DNA of 8,217 bases from an uncultured Eubacteriales bacterium (GCA_900313475.1 OMRJ01000137.1:1-8217), one strand, 5' to 3'. Shown: positions 1-6,965, counted from the first letter of the stretch. Made by a program: numbers and translations. Notes: generated from the letters alone by a model not told the origin.

Positions 1-1152
1 CATTTCACTTTCGCTGCCGAACATAAGCTCGACCGCGTCTTCATAATCTTCTTCGGGAACAAGCGCCCAGAAGCCGGGAACATATTTCATGTTATCTCTT
101 AACGCTTCATCGTAGAGAATGCCGGACGATGCGCTTATGATCTTCTTATAGCCGCTGCCGACCTTGCGGAAAAGATTCTGATCCGCCATGATTTTCGAGA
201 ATATAACAAGACCTATCGTCGCCCATAGTTCGGAGTAGTTCTTTTCACCGATATATCTTGATATCATCGAGGTAACAATTCCGCCGGGATCCTGTTCGAT
301 ATATCTTGCTATCGCGTTGCCGACGTCGTCGCCGGTTATGCTCTCATATACATCTTTGACGGCAGAGAAAATGTCATCATCTTCGTCTTTATTCACTTTC
401 TTTTTGCCGCTGACAACATCACCGCTCATTACTGCGCCGACAAAAGAATTCCCGGTTGCGGTGGAATCAAGGAAAATGCATGACAGAAGATTTTCTTTTG
501 CGTGTTCTCTGTAGGTGTAGAGATAACTGTTGACAACATTTCCGCCCGTACCGCCCGAAATAAGAGCCACCCTCTCAATGTCGGGTTTTGAGGTGACAAG
601 GTCGATAAACTCCCTCAGATCACCCGCGTTTGCAACGGGATCAAGACGCCAGTCATAGTTGAAAACATAGATATCCTTTGCCGATGCCGCACCGCCCGAT
701 TTTTCGGCAAGAGCCTTGATGTTTGCGGTATAAGCCTCGGTATTGATGTTATAAGCCATCGCGGACTCATATGTAATCGGTTTCACCTTGCTGTTCTTTG
801 AGACGCCGTATTGATTCATGCCGATATCGGAAAACATTCTGTTTATTGCGGTGGCAATTTTCGTTGCTCCCTTATCGGAATCGGCAACGGCAGAGGTAAG
901 CCCGCCGATGATGTCGGAGACGCTATCCTTAAATTTTTCGGATTTAATTCCGAAAACAAGCGTGTCGCTTCCGATCTTCATTCCCGAATCGTCCTTTCTC
1001 TCATAGAGCGGGATATCGTTCATGTCGGGCACATAAACTATTGCTGCGCCGTACGACGCGACCGTTAATGCGGCTGCCGATACGGGATATGCAAGCACTA
1101 CGGTGAGCACAAGCAGGACTGCCGTGAGTTTTGTTAAAATTTTACGTTTCAT
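1..1152 (-). CDS. Secreted LCAT/lipase-like alpha/beta-hydrolase family protein, C-terminus beyond window
   Basis: 384 residues are visible; the frame is open to the left edge, so the C-terminus is missing. ATG at 1152 follows GGAGGG with a 6-base gap. Residues 1-26 form a Sec signal peptide (MKRK, hydrophobic core, VSA-type cleavage site); there is no lipobox cysteine, so the protein is probably secreted. What follows resembles the lecithin:cholesterol acyltransferase/lipase fold: a first strand ending VYVPDMND (39-46), a FNYDWRLDP block (164-172) like the YDWR signature of LCAT proteins, then a strand and nucleophile elbow at 195-207. The elbow reads ISGGTGG where active relatives have GxSMGG, so no serine occupies the nucleophile position: glycine 201 aligns with it, or threonine 202 if the register shifts by one. 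The visible part ends with a WALVP/EDYEDA segment. It is the last visible gene of the phosphoglucomutase operon, 27 bases after the miniprotein. Substrate unknown; it may be a non-catalytic fold relative. Confidence 0.7.
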   Translation of the reverse strand, partial: MKRKILTKLTAVLLVLTVVLAYPVSAAALTVASYGAAIVYVPDMNDIPLYERKDDSGMKIGSDTLVFGIKSEKFKDSVSDIIGGLTSAVADSDKGATKIATAINRMFSDIGMNQYGVSKNSKVKPITYESAMAYNINTEAYTANIKALAEKSGGAASAKDIYVFNYDWRLDPVANAGDLREFIDLVTSKPDIERVALISGGTGGNVVNSYLYTYREHAKENLLSCIFLDSTATGNSFVGAVMSGDVVSGKKKVNKDEDDDIFSAVKDVYESITGDDVGNAIARYIEQDPGGIVTSMISRYIGEKNYSELWATIGLVIFSKIMADQNLFRKVGSGYKKIISASSGILYDEALRDNMKYVPGFWALVPEEDYEDAVELMFGSESEM

Positions 1153-1179
1153 TACGTTCCCTCCGTGGCTTTTTATGAA

Positions 1180-1272
1180 TCAAAAAATTGCATATATCGC
1201 AACGACGCACACACTCAAAACCATGAGTGCGGCAAGCACGATTGCGACGATTCTCGTGAATTTTTTATTCAT
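1180..1272 (-). CDS. 30-residue single-span membrane miniprotein
   Basis: A 30-codon frame: basic N-terminus (MNKKFTR) followed by one hydrophobic stretch (about residues 8-30, with Cys22) ending in TGA. The ATG lies one base beyond the TAA of the phosphoglucomutase gene, and its ribosome-binding site (GGAG, 6-base gap) is made of that gene's last codons, so translation is probably coupled. The next gene starts 27 bases downstream with its own site. The well-placed start signal and compact operon position argue for a real gene. Size and layout (lysines, one helix, almost no tail) recall the Firmicutes stressosome-anchoring miniprotein Prli42, but homology cannot be claimed from so short a sequence. 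It could instead be a remnant signal peptide. Function unknown. Confidence 0.6.
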   Translation of the reverse strand: MNKKFTRIVAIVLAALMVLSVCVVAIYAIF

Positions 1273-1273
1273 G

Positions 1274-2995
1274 TTACTCTCCTATCCCGACAAGCGACAA
1301 AAGCTCTTTTTCATAAGCCGAAGTCTTTGCCGAAGCTTCTTTTTCGTCTTTTCCGCGAACCATAGTGTAAACCTTTATTTTCGGTTCCGTTCCCGCCGGG
1401 CGAACAACAACCTTGTCACCGTTTTCAAAGCGGAGAGCGATAACATTCGATTTCGGAAGCGTTAAAACGGATTTCCCGCCTGTCGCGAAATCGACGGAAA
1501 CACTTTTTTTGTAATCGTCTGCACCGACGGCTTTTTCGCCGCCGAGCGAACGCGGATATGCCTTGCGGAGACTGTCCATGATGGCAGCCATTTTTGCCAT
1601 GCCGTCCGCGCCCTCAAAAAAGAAGTTAAACAGACTGTTTTTCCAATATCCGAAACGCGAGTGAAGCTCATCGAGCGCATCAATGAGCGTCTTGCCTTGA
1701 AGCTTGTAATATGACGCGGCTTCGCAAATCATCATTGATGCATTAACGGCGTCCTTATCGCGAGTGTGAGCGCCCGTGAGATAGCCGTAGCTCTCCTCAA
1801 AACCGATTTCAAAACGGTCAACCTCGCCTTTTTCTTCAAGCTGCGTAATATATTCACCGATGTATTTGAATCCCGTGAGAACATTTACAACCTCGGCGCC
1901 GTAGCTTTCCGCAATCTGCGCAGCCATATCGCTTGTGACTATAGATTTTATAACAACGGGCTTTTCTGCAAGAATACCCGCAGCCTTCTTGCGCGATAAA
2001 ATATAATCGATTAAAATGCAGCCTACATCGTTGCCTGTGAGAAGCTTATATTCGCCGTTATCAAGCACGGCTATGCCTACTCTGTCGCAATCGGGATCGG
2101 TTGCAAGAAGCAGATCCGCTTTTTTGTTTTCGGCGGTCTTGAGCGCTTCGTTGAAAGCATCCCTGATTTCGGGGTTCGGGAACGGGCATGTGGGAAAATT
2201 GCCGTCGGGCAGCTCCTGACTTTCGACAACGGTAACATCCTTAATTCCTATCATATCAAGAATACGTCTTACCGGCTTGTTGCCGGTACCGTTAAGCGGT
2301 GTATAGATAACACTCAACCCTGCTTTTGCGGACACTTCCGTATCGACAAGTCTTGTCTTAACAAGTCCGAAATACTTATCTATGACATCGGCAGAGACAT
2401 ATTCAACAAGTCCTTTTTCAACCGCCGTGTCAAAATCGATTTTGCCGAAATCATCGAACATATCCGTTTTATTGATGTAAGCAAGCGTTTTGCCGGCAGC
2501 GTCATCGGTCATTTGATAGCCGCGTTCGTCATAGCACTTGTAGCCGTTGTACTTCGACGGGTTGTGGCTTGCGGTAATGATTATACCCGAACTGCACTTA
2601 AGCTCTCTGACGGCATATGCCACAATGGGTGTAGGAATAAGCTCGGCAAAAAGCCAAACCTTAACACCGCCCGCCGCAAGCACACAAGCTGCTTCTTTTG
2701 CGAAGCGTTCGCTGTTTATTCTCGAATCGTAGCCGATAACGCACGACGGGGAATCAAAGTCGTCGTTGAGATAACGGCACAGTCCCTCCGTTGCACGGCG
2801 CACCGTATATATGTTCATTCTGTTTGTGCCGGCTCCGAGTACACCGCGAAGTCCGGCAGTGCCGAAAGAAAGATCCTGCCAAAAGCGGTCAAGAATTTCA
2901 TCACCGTTCCCATCGACGGCTTTAAGCTCCGCCGCAATTTCGGGGTCGGTCGCCTTTTCGCACCATTCTCTGTATAAAGCGTTTACGTCATTCAC
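1274..2995 (-). CDS. pgcA: Phosphoglucomutase (alpha-D-phosphohexomutase family, PgcA-like)
   Basis: Interconverts glucose-6-phosphate and glucose-1-phosphate in the cytoplasm, feeding UDP-glucose synthesis. The 573 residues match the long Firmicutes PgcA type. All four signature sites are present: the phosphoserine loop TASHNP (141-146, Ser143), the Mg2+ loop DPDCDR (300-305), the sugar-binding loop GFEESYGY (398-405) and the phosphate-binding loop RPAGTEPKIK (532-541; Ala replaces the more usual Ser). An N-terminal FGTAGLRG block (44-51) is also typical. The start is GTG at 2995: an in-frame TGA lies three codons upstream, and the family's N-terminus begins about here. AAAGG lies 11 bases upstream, rather far, suggesting modest initiation. 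An out-of-frame ATG-ACG-TAA overlaps the start. It is the first gene of an operon with the miniprotein and the LCAT-like gene, behind the promoter at 3064-3092. Specificity for mannose or glucosamine phosphates cannot be excluded, but length and motifs favour glucose. Confidence 0.93.
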   Translation of the reverse strand: MNDVNALYREWCEKATDPEIAAELKAVDGNGDEILDRFWQDLSFGTAGLRGVLGAGTNRMNIYTVRRATEGLCRYLNDDFDSPSCVIGYDSRINSERFAKEAACVLAAGGVKVWLFAELIPTPIVAYAVRELKCSSGIIITASHNPSKYNGYKCYDERGYQMTDDAAGKTLAYINKTDMFDDFGKIDFDTAVEKGLVEYVSADVIDKYFGLVKTRLVDTEVSAKAGLSVIYTPLNGTGNKPVRRILDMIGIKDVTVVESQELPDGNFPTCPFPNPEIRDAFNEALKTAENKKADLLLATDPDCDRVGIAVLDNGEYKLLTGNDVGCILIDYILSRKKAAGILAEKPVVIKSIVTSDMAAQIAESYGAEVVNVLTGFKYIGEYITQLEEKGEVDRFEIGFEESYGYLTGAHTRDKDAVNASMMICEAASYYKLQGKTLIDALDELHSRFGYWKNSLFNFFFEGADGMAKMAAIMDSLRKAYPRSLGGEKAVGADDYKKSVSVDFATGGKSVLTLPKSNVIALRFENGDKVVVRPAGTEPKIKVYTMVRGKDEKEASAKTSAYEKELLSLVGIGE

Positions 2996-3063
2996 AGTCG
3001 TTCACACCTTTCGTAATATATGAAAGCGCGGATAACTCCGCACAAAAATACTGCCCGAGTATA

Positions 3064-3092
3064 ATTATACCCTGTCTCAAGTTTTTTTACAA
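3064..3092 (-). promoter_or_regulatory. Sigma-A-type promoter for the phosphoglucomutase operon
   Basis: On the minus strand, -35 TTGTAA (3092-3087), a 17-base spacer and a perfect -10 TATAAT (3069-3064). Transcription would start near 3057, giving a leader of about 60 bases before the GTG at 2995. The -10 is embedded in a 12-base perfect palindrome, GTATAATTATAC (3059-3070). The rest of the 215-base gap (2996-3210) is AT-rich and holds no gene; I see no convincing T-tract terminator for the upstream operon. Confidence 0.7.
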
Positions 3093-3210
3093 TAGTATAA
3101 AGTAAAAAGAAATTATAAAAAATATGGATTATTACATAACTTTCAACGTTGGCAATTCGTCTGTGTTAAATACAGCCGTGATTGCGGTAAAATCAGACAG
3201 GCATATCGTT

Positions 3211-4584
3211 TTATCTGTGAGTTAATTTAAGCAGCCCTACCGTTTCCACATGGGCCGTGCGGGCAAACATGTCAAACGGAGTATACTCTTTCAGTTCATA
3301 TCCGAGCCCGGCAAGCACCGCGCAGTCACGTGCAAAGGTTGCAGGGTCACACGAAACATAGGCAATCCTGTCCGGTGACATCTCCGCAACCGTTTTGAGA
3401 AGCGACGGAGCACAGCCCTTTCTCGGCGGATCGAGAATGACGACGTCGGGGGTAATGTTTTCGGCGGCAAGCTTTTCAGCGGCATCGGCGGCATCGCCGC
3501 ATATAAATTCGGCGTTCGTTATACCGTTCATTGACGCATTGACTCTTGCGTCGCGCACGGCATCCGGAACTATTTCTACACCGTTGAGTTTTTCTGCTTT
3601 GTCGGCAAGCGTCAAGCCGATAGTCCCCGCGCCGCAATAAAGATCAAGCACGGTACCCGTTTTTCCGGACAGCGCATATTCTTTCACCTTTGAATACAGC
3701 TTTTCCGCCTGATCGTGATTCACCTGATAAAACGACAGCGGAGAAATACGGAAGCGAACACCCAAAAGCTCGTCCTCAATATAGCCGTCACCGTACAGTA
3801 TTTTATTTCTGCCGCCGAGAACAACGTTGGTATCGACGGGATTTATGTTAATGAGCACGGTTTTTATGCTTTCGTCGACTTTAAGAAGCTCGTTTACAAG
3901 CACATCGGTCTTAAACATTTTTTCTCCGTTTTCAACGAGACAAACCATTGTTTCGCCCGTTGAAAAAGCCTTGCGGATATAGATGTGGCGCAAAAGTCCG
4001 GTGTGCTTTGCTTCATCATAAACAGACACCTTGTACTTTTCTACCCATCGCGCAACGGTTCGCAGAATCTGCGCGAAGCCTTCCGGCTGCAAAAGACATG
4101 TTTTACAGTCTATAACACGGTGGGAAAACGGTGCGTAAAAGCCCGTAAGGAGCCGTCCGCCGTTTACCGCAACAGGATACTGCGCCTTGTTTCTGTAGTG
4201 TTTTTCGGACGGAGACGCAACTATTTCGCACGGCGCAAGATCAATGTGACCGATACGCATTACCGCATCGGAAACACGCTTTTGTTTCATTTTAAGCTCC
4301 GCTTCATATGTAATATGCCGAAACGCACATCCGCCGCAGCGCGGAAAAACGCGGCAGTCGGGCGTCACTCTGTCGGGAGACGCTTTTACCACATTTGTAA
4401 TTTTTCCGACAGCATAGTTGTTTTTTGTCTTGATTATCACGCATTCGACAGTATCGCCCGGCGCCGCACCGGCTACAAATACCGCCATGCCATTTTTATG
4501 TCCCACTCCGCTGCCCTCTGATGTGAAATCGGTTATTTCAAGTTCGATTACGTCATTTTTCGTGAGAGTTTCTTTTTTTATCAT
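3211..4584 (-). CDS. rlmD: 23S rRNA (uracil-C5)-methyltransferase, RlmD/RlmCD/RumA family
   Basis: Methylates C5 of uridine in 23S rRNA using S-adenosylmethionine; in Firmicutes one enzyme (RlmCD) often serves both U747 and U1939. 457 residues, the normal length. Domains in order: an N-terminal TRAM RNA-binding domain (about 5-65, with the EGSGVG turn); a [4Fe-4S] site of Cys77, Cys83, Cys86 (C-x5-CGGC) and probably Cys163; a central RNA-binding domain; and the Rossmann methyltransferase with SFYQVN (284-289), DLYCGAGTIGL (314-324) and DPPRKG (385-390). The catalytic nucleophile is Cys412 in SCDPATFARD, and Glu447 in HVETV is the general base. ATG at 4584 has AAAGG 6 bases upstream, which overlaps the TGA of galU; the gap between the two genes is only 10 bases, so they are co-transcribed. 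The catalytic set looks intact. The rRNA target (or TrmA-like tRNA activity) cannot be decided from sequence. Confidence 0.93.
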   Translation of the reverse strand: MIKKETLTKNDVIELEITDFTSEGSGVGHKNGMAVFVAGAAPGDTVECVIIKTKNNYAVGKITNVVKASPDRVTPDCRVFPRCGGCAFRHITYEAELKMKQKRVSDAVMRIGHIDLAPCEIVASPSEKHYRNKAQYPVAVNGGRLLTGFYAPFSHRVIDCKTCLLQPEGFAQILRTVARWVEKYKVSVYDEAKHTGLLRHIYIRKAFSTGETMVCLVENGEKMFKTDVLVNELLKVDESIKTVLININPVDTNVVLGGRNKILYGDGYIEDELLGVRFRISPLSFYQVNHDQAEKLYSKVKEYALSGKTGTVLDLYCGAGTIGLTLADKAEKLNGVEIVPDAVRDARVNASMNGITNAEFICGDAADAAEKLAAENITPDVVILDPPRKGCAPSLLKTVAEMSPDRIAYVSCDPATFARDCAVLAGLGYELKEYTPFDMFARTAHVETVGLLKLTHR

Positions 4585-4594
4585 ATGTTACCTT

Positions 4595-5473
4595 TCAGAG
4601 CTTTTCGGCGATTTTTTTTATGTATTCTCCGAACTCAGCGCCGATTTCGGGGTGCTTCAAAGCAACCTCGACGTTTGCCTGCATTATGCCGAGCTTGCTG
4701 CCCATGTCGTAGCGTTTGCCGTCAAAATCAACGGCGAGAAGATTACCGCTTTCGGCAAGAAAAGACAGAGCCTCCGAAAAATAGACCTCACCTGTTTTCG
4801 GACTCGGCGCGGTATTTCTGATAAGCTCAAACACATCCGGCGTCACGACGTTTCTGCCGAGAATGGCAAAATGAGAGAGTATTTCGTCCCTGTCCGGTTT
4901 CTCGATAACGCGGTGGACATCGTATATGCAGTCTTCAAGCGGTGTGACGTCGAGCGTGCAATATTTCATGACCTGCTCGGTCGTGCATTCTTTTACACCT
5001 GTAACGCATTTTCCGTATTTTTCATAGGCGTCGATAAGCTGACCTATAACGGGCCGGCTTTCGGATATTATCACATCGTCACCGTATAGAATCGCAAACG
5101 GCTCATTTCCGACAAAGCGTTCGGCAGCGAGAATGGCGTGCCCGAGTCCCTTTGTCTCTTTCTGCCGGATATAATAAATATTTGCGAGATCCGCCACATT
5201 GTGTGCGGCTTCGTAAAGCGCATGCTTTTCGGGGTGTTTGAGAAGATTCTGTTCCAATTCATACGCATAGTCGAAATGGTCTTCTATAACACCTTTTCCT
5301 CTGTTTGTGATTATAAGGATATCTGTTATTCCCGCCGCGGCGCACTCCTCGACAAGATACTGTATCGCGGGTTTGTCTACGATATTGAGCATCTCTTTAG
5401 GAACTGCTTTTGATGCGGGTAAAACGCGTGTGCCGAGTCCTGCGGCGGGGATTATTGCTTTTGTAATTTTCAT
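4595..5473 (-). CDS. galU: UTP-glucose-1-phosphate uridylyltransferase (GalU/GtaB)
   Basis: Makes UDP-glucose from UTP and glucose-1-phosphate; cytoplasmic, supplying glycolipid, teichoic acid or polysaccharide synthesis. 292 residues, the usual length. Visible motifs: the nucleotide-binding loop AAGLGTRVLPASKAVPKEML (10-29), GLGHAI (109-114), the metal-site YGDDV (130-134), VIEKP (189-193), AILGR (203-207) and the C-terminal GKRYDMGSKLG (252-262). Some usually constant positions differ: TGEVYFSEAL (227-236) where relatives often have GEIQLTDAL, and KYCTLDV (170-176) where RYGxxDV is common, so this is a somewhat divergent member. I place the start at ATG 5473, with GGAG 7 bases upstream. The frame stays open up to 5653, but that extension overlaps the preceding gene and lacks family sequence. 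It is the middle gene of the operon, 32 bases after the RING-like gene and 10 bases before rlmD. With the neighbouring phosphoglucomutase it forms the route from glucose-6-P to UDP-glucose. Confidence 0.94.
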   Translation of the reverse strand: MKITKAIIPAAGLGTRVLPASKAVPKEMLNIVDKPAIQYLVEECAAAGITDILIITNRGKGVIEDHFDYAYELEQNLLKHPEKHALYEAAHNVADLANIYYIRQKETKGLGHAILAAERFVGNEPFAILYGDDVIISESRPVIGQLIDAYEKYGKCVTGVKECTTEQVMKYCTLDVTPLEDCIYDVHRVIEKPDRDEILSHFAILGRNVVTPDVFELIRNTAPSPKTGEVYFSEALSFLAESGNLLAVDFDGKRYDMGSKLGIMQANVEVALKHPEIGAEFGEYIKKIAEKL

Positions 5474-5505
5474 CTTTCTTCTCCGTTCTCTCTTTGTTTG
5501 CTGTA

Positions 5506-6672
5506 CTATTTTGAAAGTAAAACTATTATCATTGGCAAATATGAGTAGAGGAACATTGCGATGCCGTACACCAATATGCCGACGAGCGTCAGTCCGGCAG
5601 AGGTTCCGCCGCGGCGTTGAAGCTCGCTCATATATGTGTTCATGTCGGAGCACTGCTCTCTTGTTTTCATTATTTTTTTGCGGACATCGGCACGGTAAAT
5701 GCTTATTCCGCCGATAAAACCGGCGACCGGAACACAGTAAAACGCAAAAACATACAGTATTTCGGACGCTTTTTCGCGTGCGCTTTCTTCGGGTGTGCGC
5801 CCCGCGGCAATGTAATCCTCCTGAATTTCGGCAAGACGGTCGCGCATATCGGCAACCGACATGCTTCCGCCTGCCGCCTGTGAAGTGAGCGCAGCGGAAG
5901 CCCTGACCATATCTTTATATGCGTCGGTCATCTGCAAAAGACCTGCGGCAAGACAAAAAGTAATGACAAGAGCCGAGAGCACAGCGCCTATCTTTATCAT
6001 TTTTCTTCGCAAAAACCATATCGGTCCCAATATTCCGCCGATACTCGGAGCGACGGCACGGCCGTAGCGCTCAAGCGTAGCAACTTTTCTTATGATTCGT
6101 CCCGGTGCTTTTCCTCCGACGAAAGCAGCATACTCCTTTACGGGTATTCCGTCGACGAGCGCATCGGGATCAAGTCCGCCGTAGAGATTGAAGCTGTTGT
6201 ACATTGCCTCCGTGTTTCCGTCATAAGACGATTTCGGCTCGTCTGCAAATGTGTTTACACCGCCGAAGCCTCCGCCGAAGCCGCTCCCCGGTTTTTTTTC
6301 ACCGCTTTTTTCACGGATGTCGGTGTCGGCGGGATTTCCTTTAAGCGGTGCGTGGCAGTTGCGGCAATACATGTCATTTCCGTAGTTCGGAGCATGGCAG
6401 TGCGGACAAATAACAACACCTTCGCCGTTTTTGAAAATGTCGTTAAAAACCTGTTCCGGCTCTTGCGTTTTTTCGTCCTCGCCGTTTTTCTTTTCAGTTT
6501 TCGGAAACTCCCAGCGGTAGCCTGACGCATGCCCGGCTTCGTGGACACATTTTCCGGAAGAATTCCAGCATTCACGGTGATACGGCGCTCCGCAGACGGG
6601 ACACACGACCACGTCGGAATTATCATCGAATTTTTTGCCGCAGGCGGCACATTCAATATCTTTGTATCTCAT
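5506..6672 (-). CDS. RING-like/zinc-ribbon multi-pass membrane protein (Prok-RING_1-like)
   Basis: 388 residues, function unknown. The N-terminus has a RING-like cross-brace pattern: Cys8/Cys11, Cys24/Cys27, His32, Cys35, Cys42, then His44 or His48, with the YHxxCW core of the prokaryotic RING finger family 1. A second zinc ribbon follows: Cys89/Cys92 and Cys103/Cys106. Next comes a low-complexity linker including GFGGGFGG (131-138), then a VDGIPVKEYAAFVGG block (173-187) and SIGGILGPIWFLRRKM (210-225), which resemble the segment before the membrane in DUF2628-type proteins. Predicted spans lie at about 227-248, 305-325 and 360-386. A 50-60 residue helical, charged region (about 250-304) separates the first two. 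ATG 6672 is chosen over an upstream in-frame ATG at 6711 because AAAGGG sits 6 bases before it and the zinc module begins right after. It is the first gene of the operon with galU and rlmD. Zinc modules are probably cytoplasmic; a sensor or scaffold role is inference only. Confidence 0.82.
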   Translation of the reverse strand: MRYKDIECAACGKKFDDNSDVVVCPVCGAPYHRECWNSSGKCVHEAGHASGYRWEFPKTEKKNGEDEKTQEPEQVFNDIFKNGEGVVICPHCHAPNYGNDMYCRNCHAPLKGNPADTDIREKSGEKKPGSGFGGGFGGVNTFADEPKSSYDGNTEAMYNSFNLYGGLDPDALVDGIPVKEYAAFVGGKAPGRIIRKVATLERYGRAVAPSIGGILGPIWFLRRKMIKIGAVLSALVITFCLAAGLLQMTDAYKDMVRASAALTSQAAGGSMSVADMRDRLAEIQEDYIAAGRTPEESAREKASEILYVFAFYCVPVAGFIGGISIYRADVRKKIMKTREQCSDMNTYMSELQRRGGTSAGLTLVGILVYGIAMFLYSYLPMIIVLLSK

Positions 6673-6747
6673 TTTTAGCCCTTTCACAATATTTATATGA
6701 AGCAAAGTCAAAAGACTGATGCTTTTGATGATACTGTTTACTTTTAT

Positions 6748-6776
6748 ATTTTATACAATACGGCTTAAAATTGCAA
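6748..6776 (-). promoter_or_regulatory. Sigma-A-type promoter for the RING-like/galU/rlmD operon
   Basis: Minus strand: -35 TTGCAA (6776-6771), a 17-base spacer, -10 TAAAAT (6753-6748). An overlapping TATAAA two bases upstream could also serve as -10 with a 15-base spacer. The leader to the ATG at 6672 would be about 70 bases. It diverges from the prfB promoter; the two -35 boxes are about 41 bases apart. Confidence 0.55.
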
Positions 6777-6817
6777 TAAAATCATTGACTTATTTTGCAT
6801 AAATTACGGAAAAGCAT

Positions 6818-6846
6818 TTGACATAACGGCATTAAGCCTATATAAT
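6818..6846 (+). promoter_or_regulatory. Near-consensus sigma-A promoter for prfB
   Basis: Perfect -35 TTGACA (6818-6823), exactly 17 bases, perfect -10 TATAAT (6841-6846). Expected transcription start is near 6853, giving a leader of about 112 bases before the prfB ATG. A second TATAAT (6854-6859) has no -35 at the right distance. Such a strong promoter implies that RF2 output is limited at a later step, as is usual for this gene. Confidence 0.85.
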
Positions 6847-6867
6847 AAGAGTGTATAATGTTATTTT

Positions 6868-6889
6868 CCGCTTTATCGCGGCGTTTTTT
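6868..6889 (+). terminator. Weak terminator-like hairpin in the prfB leader
   Basis: Stem CCGC (6868-6871) with GCGG (6878-6881), loop of six bases, then CG and a run of six T (6884-6889). It begins about 15 bases after the predicted start of the prfB transcript. The form is that of an intrinsic terminator, but the stem is only four pairs, so at most it would pause or attenuate; it may be chance. Confidence 0.3.
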
Positions 6890-6898
6890 ATGTTAACC

Positions 6899-6915
6899 GG
6901 AGCAAAGAAATGTAA
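6899..6915 (+). promoter_or_regulatory. Start-stop element (RBS + AUG-UAA) in the prfB leader
   Basis: GGAG (6899-6902), seven bases, ATG (6910-6912) followed directly by TAA (6913-6915). The ribosome-binding geometry is ideal and better than that of prfB itself, whose AAAGG (6950-6954) lies 11 bases before its ATG at 6966. A ribosome initiating here would hold a stop codon in the A site at once and need a release factor to leave. A regulatory role is inference; UAA is read by both RF1 and RF2. Confidence 0.35.
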
Positions 6916-6965
6916 AAAATAAACTCACACCAAAACAAAAATTATTACGAAAGGTAAACTATTTT

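Noticed and set aside
1103..1465. 120-codon plus-strand frame
   Set aside because: Spans the starts and ends of three minus-strand genes with their RBSs; no start signal or protein features of its own.
3120..3210. Possible terminator after rlmD (CTGT...ACAG and GTCTG...CAGAC pairings)
   Set aside because: Stems are four to five pairs with long loops and no T-tract; not convincing.
4418..5089. 223-codon plus-strand frame
   Set aside because: It lies antisense to rlmD and galU, whose motifs are clear; it is a by-product of their codon usage.
5474..5653. N-terminal extension of galU by 60 codons
   Set aside because: It overlaps the 3' end of the RING-like gene, has no family similarity, and ATG 5473 has a good GGAG site and the canonical KAIIPAAGLGTR start.
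6673..6711. Upstream ATG of the RING-like gene (13 extra residues)
   Set aside because: ATG 6672 has AAAGGG at 6 bases and leads directly into the zinc module; the extension lies in the leader.
6858..6896. 12-codon leader frame (MLFSALSRRFLC) in the prfB leader
   Set aside because: No ribosome-binding site; its ATG falls almost at the predicted transcript start and overlaps a second TATAAT.
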